Origin: CAZXVW01 sp964644025
GTDB taxonomy: Bacteria; Acidobacteriota; Terriglobia; Bryobacterales; Bryobacteraceae
Reading direction: 5' to 3'
Length of the DNA: 35,453 nucleotides
Assembly (NCBI GenBank): GCA_964644025.1
Contig: CAZXVW010000021.1
Span: forward strand, 1-35,453
Under the pieces are notes generated by a model, which had not been told where the DNA came from, did no database searches, and saw nothing but the letters and a program-made list of their open reading frames with translations. Made by a program: the position numbers and the translations under genes. Positions within the stretch are counted from its first letter, which is position 1. Every line of letters starts with the position of its first letter. Below, piece by piece: positions 8,342-16,624 of the stretch.

Positions 8342-10831
8342 TTAATGAGTCAGTCCATCTTCGCTGCTTCGCGCCGGGGAAACCTCCAACCCGGAAGCCC
8401 CCGCCGGCAACGGGCGGGGTCCAATCTCGCGTTCCAGGGCAATTTCCAAGACTTCGTCCATCGACTCGACGAAGCGTAACTTCATGTCCTTCCGGATGTT
8501 TTCGGGGATGTCCGGCAGGTCCTTTTCGTTTTCCTTCGGCAGGATCACCTCCATGATGCCGCTGCGGTGGGCCGCCAGTAGTTTTTCCTTCAGGCCGCCG
8601 ATGGGCAGCACCTTGCCCCGCAAGGTGATCTCTCCGGTCATGGCCACGTTGCAGCGTGCCGGAATGCGGGTCAGGGCGCTGCTGATCGCCGTGGCGATCG
8701 TAATGCCCGCCGAGGGGCCGTCCTTGGGAATGGCGCCCTCAGGCACATGCACGTGAATATCCAGGTGCCGGTAAAAGTCCCGCGGCAGGCCCAGCGTGTG
8801 GGCCCGCGAACGCACGTAGCTCATGGCCGCCTGCGCCGATTCCTGCATCACATCCCCGAGTTTGCCGGTGGTGAGCATCTTGCCGCGACCTTCCATGATC
8901 GTGGCCTCTGTGGTCAGCAGTTGGCCTCCGACCTCGGTCCAGGCGAGCCCCACCGCGGCCCCGATTTCGTTCTTCTGGTCCGCCTTGCTGTCACGGAATT
9001 TCTGCGGTCCGAGGAACTCGGGTACGTTCTTGGCCCGGATAACGGTCTTCGGAAGGCGTTTCTTCCGCTTCGTGCTCCTGGCGTCCACGACTTTCCGGGT
9101 TACTTTCCGGCAGATATTGCCGATCTCGCGTTCGAGGTTCCGGACACCGGCCTCGCGGGTGTAGAACTGGATCAGCGTTTGCAGACCATCGTCGGTAAAC
9201 GCGATTTCCTTGTCCGTCAGCCCGGTTTGTTTCTTCTGCTTGGGCACCAGGAAGCGCTTGGCGATCTCCATCTTCTCCAGTTCGGTGTACCCGGAAAGCC
9301 GGATCACTTCCATGCGGTCCTGCAAGGCCGGCGGCACCGTGTGGAGCACGTTGGCAGTGGCGATGAAGAACACCTGGCTGAGATCGTATTCGACGTCGAG
9401 GTAATGGTCCACGAACATGAAGTTCTGTTCCGGGTCCAGAACTTCCAGCAGGGCGGCCGAGGGATCGCCCCGGAAATCCACCGACATCTTGTCCACTTCG
9501 TCCAGCATGAAGACGGGGTTTCGCGTGCCCGCCTTCTTCATCATCTGGATAATCTGGCCGGGCAGCGCGCCGATGTAAGTCCGGCGGTGGCCCCGGATCT
9601 CGGCCTCGTCGCGCACTCCGCCCAGCGACATGCGGATGAACCGGCGGCCGGTGGCCTTGGCGATGGACATGCCCAGCGACGTCTTGCCGGTGCCCGGCGG
9701 GCCCACGAAGCAGAGGATGGAACCCTTTGGGTTTTTCACCAGCCGGCGCACGGCCAGGAACTCGAGAATGCGCTCCTTGATCTTTTCCAGCCCATAGTGA
9801 TCCGCTTCCAGGACCTCCTGGGCGTGCTTGAGGTCACGGATCTCCCGGCTCTTCTTCTTCCACGGCACCGCCAGCAGCCACTCCAGGTAGTTGCGCGAGA
9901 CGGTGGATTCGGCCGACATCGGCGGCATGTTCTCCAGCCGCTTGAGCTCGGCCAGCGCCTTCTCGCGGGCCTCCTTGGTCATGCCGGCGGCTTCGATCTT
10001 TTTCTTCAGCTCGTCGATCTCGCTCTTTTCCCCCCGGCCCAGTTCCTTCTGGATGGCCTTGATCTTTTCGTTGAGGTAGTATTCCTTCTGCGCCTTTTCC
10101 ATCTGGCGCTTGACGCGCCCCTGGATGGTGCGATCGACGTTCAGCTTCTCGATCTCGATATCGAGCATTTCGGCCACGCGGGTGAGCCGGTCCACCGGGT
10201 CAAAGATCTCCAGCAGCTCCTGTTTTTCCTCGATCGTCAACTGGAGGTTGGCGCCGACGGTGTCAGCCAGCCGGCCCGGATCATCCACCCGGATGGCCGC
10301 GATCATCGTTTCGTAATTCAGGTTCTGGCTGAGTTTGACGTATTGCTCGAACAGGCTGGAGACCCGGCTGATCAAGGCTTCCAGTTGAGGGCCTTGCTCC
10401 ACCCGGTAGCGGAACGAGCGAACCACCACCTGAAAGAAGCCCTCTTCCTCGCTGACCGAGATAATTTTGCCTCGCTCGATGCCCTCCACCAGCACCTTGA
10501 TGTTTCCGTCCGGCAGCCGCAAGCTCTGGATGATACTGGCCAGCGTCCCCACCGTGTGAATTTCATCAGGACGGGGCTCGTCCACGGAAGCGTCGTGTTG
10601 GGTGGCCAGGAAGATTTTCTTGTCCCCGGCCAACGCTTGCTCGAGGGCACGGACACTGGATTCCCGGCCCACCACAAACGGTGTCATCATATGCGGGAAG
10701 ATCACCACGTCCCGGATGGGCATCATCGGCAAGCGCCGTGTCTCGGATCTTTCTTTGGAGGTCAGCATTTCCGTTGTTGGGAACTGGCCGTGTGTCAGGT
10801 TCGCAAATTCCGCCCGCTCGTCCCGGTACAT
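8342..10831 (-). CDS. lon: ATP-dependent protease Lon
   Basis: 829-residue Lon, the cytosolic AAA+ serine protease that degrades misfolded and regulatory proteins. The N-terminal substrate-binding domain starts with LPMMPIRDVVIFPHM (34-48), then a coiled-coil linker (about 225-300). The AAA+ module has Walker A GPPGTGKT (377-384) and a Walker B-like VFMLDEVDKM (440-449). The C-terminal protease domain has the Lon Ser-Lys dyad: Ser707 in KDGPSAG and Lys750 in GGLKEK, with the same 43-residue spacing as E. coli S679/K722. The ATG at 10831 gives a 33-residue lead before the conserved block; an in-frame ATG at 10768 is an alternative. It follows clpX by 35 bases and precedes engB, within a proteostasis operon. 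Confidence 0.97.
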   Translation of the reverse strand: MYRDERAEFANLTHGQFPTTEMLTSKERSETRRLPMMPIRDVVIFPHMMTPFVVGRESSVRALEQALAGDKKIFLATQHDASVDEPRPDEIHTVGTLASIIQSLRLPDGNIKVLVEGIERGKIISVSEEEGFFQVVVRSFRYRVEQGPQLEALISRVSSLFEQYVKLSQNLNYETMIAAIRVDDPGRLADTVGANLQLTIEEKQELLEIFDPVDRLTRVAEMLDIEIEKLNVDRTIQGRVKRQMEKAQKEYYLNEKIKAIQKELGRGEKSEIDELKKKIEAAGMTKEAREKALAELKRLENMPPMSAESTVSRNYLEWLLAVPWKKKSREIRDLKHAQEVLEADHYGLEKIKERILEFLAVRRLVKNPKGSILCFVGPPGTGKTSLGMSIAKATGRRFIRMSLGGVRDEAEIRGHRRTYIGALPGQIIQMMKKAGTRNPVFMLDEVDKMSVDFRGDPSAALLEVLDPEQNFMFVDHYLDVEYDLSQVFFIATANVLHTVPPALQDRMEVIRLSGYTELEKMEIAKRFLVPKQKKQTGLTDKEIAFTDDGLQTLIQFYTREAGVRNLEREIGNICRKVTRKVVDARSTKRKKRLPKTVIRAKNVPEFLGPQKFRDSKADQKNEIGAAVGLAWTEVGGQLLTTEATIMEGRGKMLTTGKLGDVMQESAQAAMSYVRSRAHTLGLPRDFYRHLDIHVHVPEGAIPKDGPSAGITIATAISSALTRIPARCNVAMTGEITLRGKVLPIGGLKEKLLAAHRSGIMEVILPKENEKDLPDIPENIRKDMKLRFVESMDEVLEIALEREIGPRPLPAGASGLEVSPARSSEDGLTH

Positions 10832-10866
10832 TGACCCGGCGGCGGAGCCGTTGTCTCAGCCGGCCG

Positions 10867-12141
<1,275 letters not shown>

Positions 12142-12240
12142 CAGCGAACCCCCGGCGGAATGGCTTGGCTAAGCATTCGATTTCCCGCTCAGCTCCGGCA
12201 CCTTCCATTATCGCCTGAATCAGCGGCCCCAGGCAATCCC

Positions 12241-12290
12241 CATCCGGCGGTTGCCGGCCGGACCCGCACTGGCCCGGCGCCGGCCGGATG
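12241..12290. repeat. GC-rich inverted repeat between tig and clpX
   Basis: The ends of this 50-base stretch are perfectly complementary: catccggc at 12241-12248 and gccggatg at 12283-12290. The interior holds further complementary GCCGG/CCGGC words. It sits five bases beyond the tig stop, in the place where clpP is usually found. With no adjacent T-run it does not look like an intrinsic terminator; it may be a processing or attenuation hairpin in the tig-clpX transcript. Confidence 0.6.
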
Positions 12291-12294
12291 CGGA

Positions 12295-13569
12295 TCAGCC
12301 GGCTTTTGGCGCCACCTTCCTCGCCTGCTCGAACAGGAAGTTCAGTGTCTTTTCAGTCCGGATGCGGGAGGCGATCCGGCCGATCTCACCTTCCTTTTCC
12401 AGTTCGGCCCGCACCGCGGCCACGGGTTCGCGCCGCTGGCGGGCGATGCGCAGAATCTGCTGGTCGACCTCGTCCCGGGTGACCTCGATGGCCTCTCGTT
12501 CCCCGATCTTTTCCAGCAACAGCGAAGCCTTGATGTCACGCGTGGCGCGCTCGCGCAACGATTCCTTGATCTTCTCCCAATCGAACCGCGGGCTGCGGGG
12601 GTCCACGCCCTGGGCCGCTACCTCCCGCATCCGCTGCTCGATCATGGACTCGACCTGGTGTTCCACAAAAGCCTCCGGGACGGGAAAGTCGTGCATGTCT
12701 ACCAGGTGCTCAATCAGCTCGTTCTTGGCTTCTTGCTGAGCCAGGAACTCCTTCTCGGCCCGCAGGTTCTGCCGCACCGCCTGGCGCAACTCCTCCAGGT
12801 TCTGATAATCGCCGAGATCCTTGGCGAACTCGTCGTCAATCTCCGGCAGTTCTTTCCGGCGGATGGCGTTCAAGCGCGCGTGGAAGCGGATCGTTTTCCC
12901 CGCCAACCGCTGCTGGCCGTAGTCTTCCGGATAAGTGACATCGAAATCCTTTTCCTGGCCCGGTTCCATGCCCCGGAGATTGTCGCTGAAATCGCTCAGG
13001 GTCTCCTCATCACCGATGCGCAGCATCAGCTCTTTCTGGTCGATGGGCGGACCCGGCAGGCCGCCGATGCTTTGGAGAGCTACCACGGCGTAATCGCCGT
13101 CGGCGACCGGCCGCGGGTCGATGTCGACGTACTCCGCCTTCTCCTCGCGGATCTGCTCGAGCCGTTGGTCAACGTCGGCGTCGGCAACCTCGGGCTCGCG
13201 ATAAGTCACCGTGATGTTGCGGTAATCGCCCAGTTCCACCTCCGGGCTGACTTCGAATTCCGCCTGGAAGCGAAGCGGCTCGCCGTGCTCATACTTCACG
13301 TTCGTGATCTCCGGCGTGCCTACCAGGGGTAGATCTTGCCGCTCGATCTCCGCCCGGAGATGCCTGGGAATCAGCGCCTCCAGCACCTCCTGCCGGATTT
13401 CGCTGCGGAACCGGGAACGGATCATGCTGGCGGGCACCTTGCCGGGCCGGAAGCCGGGCAGGCGCACCTTTTCCTGAAGCGAGGCAACAACGCGCTGCGT
13501 CTCCTTCTCCACCTCCTCGACGGGAACAGTGATTTCCAGGCGGTGCTTACAGCCTTCTACGAGTGCCAA
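12295..13569 (-). CDS. tig: Trigger factor, ribosome-associated chaperone
   Basis: 424-residue trigger factor, which binds the ribosome exit tunnel and shields nascent chains. The N-terminal ribosome-binding domain carries the signature GFRPGKVP (39-46). The middle FKBP-like prolyl isomerase domain (about 155-240) starts with ADGDYAVVALQ and contains MEPGQEKDFDVTYPEDYG. The C-terminal helical chaperone domain (about 245-420) is rich in E, R, K and L. The start codon is TTG, preceded at good distance by AAGGAAA; an in-frame stop lies upstream without any ATG between them. It is first of the tig-clpX-lon-engB-rho series, so folding and proteolysis genes are co-directional. Upstream is ahcY, 117 bases away on the same strand. 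Confidence 0.95.
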   Translation of the reverse strand: MALVEGCKHRLEITVPVEEVEKETQRVVASLQEKVRLPGFRPGKVPASMIRSRFRSEIRQEVLEALIPRHLRAEIERQDLPLVGTPEITNVKYEHGEPLRFQAEFEVSPEVELGDYRNITVTYREPEVADADVDQRLEQIREEKAEYVDIDPRPVADGDYAVVALQSIGGLPGPPIDQKELMLRIGDEETLSDFSDNLRGMEPGQEKDFDVTYPEDYGQQRLAGKTIRFHARLNAIRRKELPEIDDEFAKDLGDYQNLEELRQAVRQNLRAEKEFLAQQEAKNELIEHLVDMHDFPVPEAFVEHQVESMIEQRMREVAAQGVDPRSPRFDWEKIKESLRERATRDIKASLLLEKIGEREAIEVTRDEVDQQILRIARQRREPVAAVRAELEKEGEIGRIASRIRTEKTLNFLFEQARKVAPKAG

Positions 13570-13686
13570 AGTGTTTCCTTTTTTGCCATCATCAGAAACT
13601 CACCCACCGCGGCGGGCAAGGCCGGTCCCTGGCCGGTGGGAACCGCGGCCCCGTCCCCAGCCGCGTGCCGGGACAGGCGGAGCGGA

Positions 13687-14967
13687 TCAGGTGCCCTCGG
13701 ACCAACTGGCCAGGTACTTCTCTTGTTCGGGGGTGAGCTTGTCGATCCTCACTCCCATCGATTCCAGCTTCAGCCGGGCGACCCGCTGGTCCAGCTCTTC
13801 GGGCACGGGGAACACCGCTTTTTCCAGCGAGCGGTGATTTTTCACGATGTGCTCGACCGCCAGCGACTGGTTGGCGAAGCTCATGTCCATGACCGAAGCC
13901 GGATGCCCCTCGGCGGCGGCCAGGTTAATGAGCCGGCCTTCTCCGAGGAGGTAGATCCGCCGTCCGTCCTTGAGCGCGTATTCCTCGACGAACTCCCGCA
14001 CCGGGCGGCGCGAGGAGGTCATCTCGGCCAGTGCTTCCAGGTCGATCTCGACGTTGAAGTGGCCGGAGTTGGCCAGCACGGCGCCGTCCTTGAGTTTTTC
14101 GAAGTGTTCGCGCCGGATGACACTCTTGTCGCCGGTGGCGGTAACGAATATGTCACCGATGACGGCCGCCTCGGCCATCGACATCACCCGGTAGCCGTCC
14201 ATCAGCGCTTCCAGCGCCCGGACCGGGTTGACTTCGGTAACGATGACGTTGGCGCCGAGCCCCCGTGCGCGCATCGCAATACCCCGGCCGCACCATCCAT
14301 AGCCGCCGACCACGAAGTTCAGTCCGGCGATCAAGAAATTCGTCGCTCTCAGGATGCCGTCCATGGTGCTTTGCCCGGTTCCGTAACGATTGTCGAACAG
14401 GTGCTTGGTCATCGCGTCGTTAATCGCGATCACAGGGTAGCGCAGCACGCCATCGGCCGCCATCGCCTTTAAGCGGATCACTCCGGTAGTGGTTTCCTCG
14501 GTGCCGCCCATCACGTTGTCCAGCAAATCCTGACGCTGCTGGTGCAGGGTGGTGACCAGGTCGCATCCGTCGTCCATGGTGATGTGAGGCTGGTGTTCCA
14601 TCGCCGCCTTGATGTGCTCGTAGTAGACATCATTGTCTTCGCCCTTGATAGCGAAGGTGGAGATCCCATAATGTTTCACTAACGCGGCGGCGACGTCGTC
14701 CTGGGTTGACAGCGGGTTCGAGGCGCACAGCACCAGCGAGGCCCCGCCATCTCGCAGTGTCCGCATCAGATTGGCCGTTTCCGTGGTGACGTGCAGGCAC
14801 GCCGAAATGCGGATTCCGGCCAGCGGCTGCGTCTTGATGAACTCCTTCCGGATCGTCTGGAGGACCGGCATGGACTGAAAAGCCCATTCCGTCCGGCGCT
14901 TGCCCAGCTCGGCAAGGGAAAGATCCTTCACATCACAAGCAACAGGTGCTTCAGCGTTCGATGACAT
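13687..14967 (-). CDS. ahcY: Adenosylhomocysteinase (S-adenosyl-L-homocysteine hydrolase)
   Basis: 426-residue NAD-dependent enzyme that splits S-adenosylhomocysteine into adenosine and homocysteine, relieving product inhibition of methyltransferases. Visible landmarks are the N-terminal substrate region (LAGIRISACLHVTTETANL), the DDGCDLV and GGTEETTTGV blocks, DNRYGTGQS, the NAD Rossmann motif GGYGWCGRG (about 238-246) and the SGHFNVE segment; the C-terminal tail ends near KLTPEQEKYL. The length places it in the short form without the approximately 40-residue insertion of many bacterial and eukaryotic enzymes. ATG start. It lies 36 bases after the metK stop, so the enzymes making SAM and clearing SAH are probably co-transcribed. 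Confidence 0.97.
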   Translation of the reverse strand: MSSNAEAPVACDVKDLSLAELGKRRTEWAFQSMPVLQTIRKEFIKTQPLAGIRISACLHVTTETANLMRTLRDGGASLVLCASNPLSTQDDVAAALVKHYGISTFAIKGEDNDVYYEHIKAAMEHQPHITMDDGCDLVTTLHQQRQDLLDNVMGGTEETTTGVIRLKAMAADGVLRYPVIAINDAMTKHLFDNRYGTGQSTMDGILRATNFLIAGLNFVVGGYGWCGRGIAMRARGLGANVIVTEVNPVRALEALMDGYRVMSMAEAAVIGDIFVTATGDKSVIRREHFEKLKDGAVLANSGHFNVEIDLEALAEMTSSRRPVREFVEEYALKDGRRIYLLGEGRLINLAAAEGHPASVMDMSFANQSLAVEHIVKNHRSLEKAVFPVPEELDQRVARLKLESMGVRIDKLTPEQEKYLASWSEGT

Positions 14968-15003
14968 ATCGTTTTCCTTGAGTGTTGAATCTGTTTGGGA
15001 CGT

Positions 15004-16176
15004 TCAGCTACGGCTGGCCGTCGCGGGGGAGATGCCCGCCTCCGCGCGCAAGGCGTCGGCCTTATCGGTGAGCTCCCAGGTGAACGTGTCTTCGGTCCGC
15101 CCGAAATGACCAAAGGCGGCGGTGGCCCGGAAAATCGGCCGTCGCAAGTTCAAGTGCTCAATCATCGCTTTCGGGGTGAGTGGGAAATGGGCACGTACCA
15201 TTTCCGACAACCGGACGTCGCCCACGAGTCCGGTCCCGTAAGAGTCGACGTGGACCGAGACCGGCTCGGCCACGCCGATCGCGTAAGCCAGTTGCACTTC
15301 GCAGCGGTCCGCCAGGCCGGCCGCCACCAGGTTCTTGGCGACGTAGCGCGCCATGTAACAGGCTGAACGGTCCACCTTCGTCGGATCCTTTCCTGAAAAC
15401 GCGCCGCCACCGTGGCGGCCCATACCGCCATAGGTGTCGACAATGATCTTGCGGCCGGTCAGGCCGGTGTCCCCGTGAGGGCCGCCGATAACAAAGCGGC
15501 CGGTCGGGTTGATGTGGTACCGGGTGGCCGAATCCAGCATCCCCGCCGGCACGACGGCATCGATCACGTGTTTCTTGACTTCCCTCCGCAGCTCCTCGGT
15601 GCTGACATCGTCGGCGTGCTGCGTGGAGATGACCACCGCGTCGATGCGCTTGGGCTGTCCCCCGGCATACTCTACGCTCACCTGCGACTTGCCGTCCGGC
15701 CGGAGGAACTTCAACACTCCCTGGCGTCGGACCTCGCTCAGCCGCCGGACCAGCTTATGCGCCAGCATGATGGGTAGCGGCATCAGCTCCGGAGTCTCGT
15801 TGCACGCATAGCCGAACATCAGTCCCTGGTCGCCGGCGCCCCCCGTGTCCACGCCCATGGCGATGTCCGGTGACTGGCTTTGTACCATATTCAAGACGCC
15901 GCAGGTCTTGGCGTCGAAGCCGTAGGCAGCGTCCGTGTAGCCGATATCCTGGATAATGCCCCGCGCCACTGCCGGGATGTCAACGTAGGCCTCCGTGGTG
16001 ATCTCACCGGCGACGATGCAGACGCCGGTGGTCACCAGAACCTCGCAGGCGACGCGTCCGGCCGGGTCCTCCTTCAGGACGGCATCCAGCACGCCGTCGG
16101 AGATCTGATCAGCTATTTTGTCGGGATGTCCTTCGGTCACCGACTCCGAGGTGAAGATGTATTTCGCTCCTGCCAC
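15004..16176 (-). CDS. metK: S-adenosylmethionine synthetase
   Basis: 390-residue methionine adenosyltransferase, forming SAM from methionine and ATP. Family motifs: FTSESVTEGHPDKIADQISD near the start with the catalytic-type His, GAGDQGLMFGYA, and GGGAFSGKDPTKVDRS in the C-terminal third. I chose the GTG at 16176, since it begins AGAKYIF, the normal distance from the conserved block, and has GGAGG ten bases upstream. A longer in-frame reading up to 16248 would add 24 unusual residues. It is the first gene of the minus-strand series, followed by ahcY. A good promoter and a structured leader lie upstream. Confidence 0.97.
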   Translation of the reverse strand: MAGAKYIFTSESVTEGHPDKIADQISDGVLDAVLKEDPAGRVACEVLVTTGVCIVAGEITTEAYVDIPAVARGIIQDIGYTDAAYGFDAKTCGVLNMVQSQSPDIAMGVDTGGAGDQGLMFGYACNETPELMPLPIMLAHKLVRRLSEVRRQGVLKFLRPDGKSQVSVEYAGGQPKRIDAVVISTQHADDVSTEELRREVKKHVIDAVVPAGMLDSATRYHINPTGRFVIGGPHGDTGLTGRKIIVDTYGGMGRHGGGAFSGKDPTKVDRSACYMARYVAKNLVAAGLADRCEVQLAYAIGVAEPVSVHVDSYGTGLVGDVRLSEMVRAHFPLTPKAMIEHLNLRRPIFRATAAFGHFGRTEDTFTWELTDKADALRAEAGISPATASRS

Positions 16177-16199
16177 GCTATTACTGCCTCCGCAAGCCT

Positions 16200-16281
16200 G
16201 CTCACAGGTACCCGCACATTTCACCGGCGCCGATGGCCCGAGCGTCAACTAACCAAACAGAAAGTGAGCGGGTAATACCCG
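16200..16281 (-). promoter_or_regulatory. Structured 5' leader of metK-ahcY with competing helices
   Basis: In the transcript direction, CGGGTA (16281-16276) and TACCCG (16274-16269) can form a local hairpin. The same arm, extended to TACCCGCTCAC (16274-16264), can instead pair with GCGGGTA at 16215-16209 or with GTGAGC at 16205-16200. The last lies only about 10 bases before the GGAGG of metK. The pairings are mutually exclusive or pseudoknotted. I do not recognise a known SAM or SAH riboswitch consensus. Regulatory role is inferred only. Confidence 0.4.
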
Positions 16282-16299
16282 TGGGAAAATCAAAACTTT

Positions 16300-16328
16300 A
16301 GTCTATCGGAGCCTGCCGAAGCCGTCAA
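16300..16328 (-). promoter_or_regulatory. Sigma70-type promoter for metK
   Basis: On the minus strand TTGACG (16328-16323) and TAGACT (16305-16300) are separated by exactly 17 bases. They match the -35 and -10 consensus at 5/6 and 4/6. The start of transcription would be near 16293, giving a leader of about 117 bases before the metK GTG. Confidence 0.6.
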
Positions 16329-16595
16329 TTACCCCCACTCCACCACACTCCGCCGGGCTCGGCTCCCCGGGTTCCTCCGGAGTGTTACCACCATTGCGAG
16401 ATTTGGTCCTCCAAGGTGGCGGGACGCCGCTTCTTGCCGGCGGCCTGGGGCATTTGCCCCGACCCATTCTCGGCTCTCGGGCGGCCGAAAGGGGCCATTG
16501 CCCCACTATCCGGCACGTGGGCCCGGCAAACAACGCCTAACCGCCTTTGTTCAGGGGGTGAAGAGCCCCTTTAAGTCATTTGGAGCAGGAATTGC
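16329..16595. other. Gene-free divergent region between metK and nifJ, with two similar hairpins
   Basis: The whole divergent gap (16177-16624) is 448 bases. Besides the metK promoter and leader, this part holds two near-identical hairpins, GGGGC-N4-GCCCC at 16447-16460 and 16491-16504, 44 bases apart, and a CCACC/GGTGG pair near 16390-16418. A short minus-strand frame (16303-16533) has no recognisable protein features and crosses the metK promoter, so I leave it out. I see nothing else. Confidence 0.5.
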
Positions 16596-16623
16596 ATTAC
16601 ACTGGAAAGATACGGATTCGAAT
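16596..16623 (+). promoter_or_regulatory. Possible nifJ promoter -10 region sharing words with the S41 protease upstream region
   Basis: ATTACACTGGAAA (16596-16608) contains a TACACT hexamer (4/6 match to -10), and GGATTCGAAT follows at 16614-16623 just before the nifJ ATG. Both words recur immediately upstream of the S41 protease on the other strand (33884-33904). No convincing -35 is seen. Confidence 0.3.
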
Positions 16624-16624
16624 C

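Noticed and set aside
8747..10834. A plus-strand open frame of about 695 codons opposite lon
   Set aside because: Shadow of lon; His/Leu/Gln-rich translation without recognisable domains.
12142..12294. A clpP remnant between tig and clpX
   Set aside because: No frame of the gap gives ClpP-like residues; only an inverted repeat is seen.
16177..16293. A known SAM or SAH riboswitch before metK
   Set aside because: I could not match any conserved core I know; only the competing helices are reported.
16303..16533. A 76-codon minus-strand frame upstream of metK
   Set aside because: No recognisable features and it spans the metK promoter.
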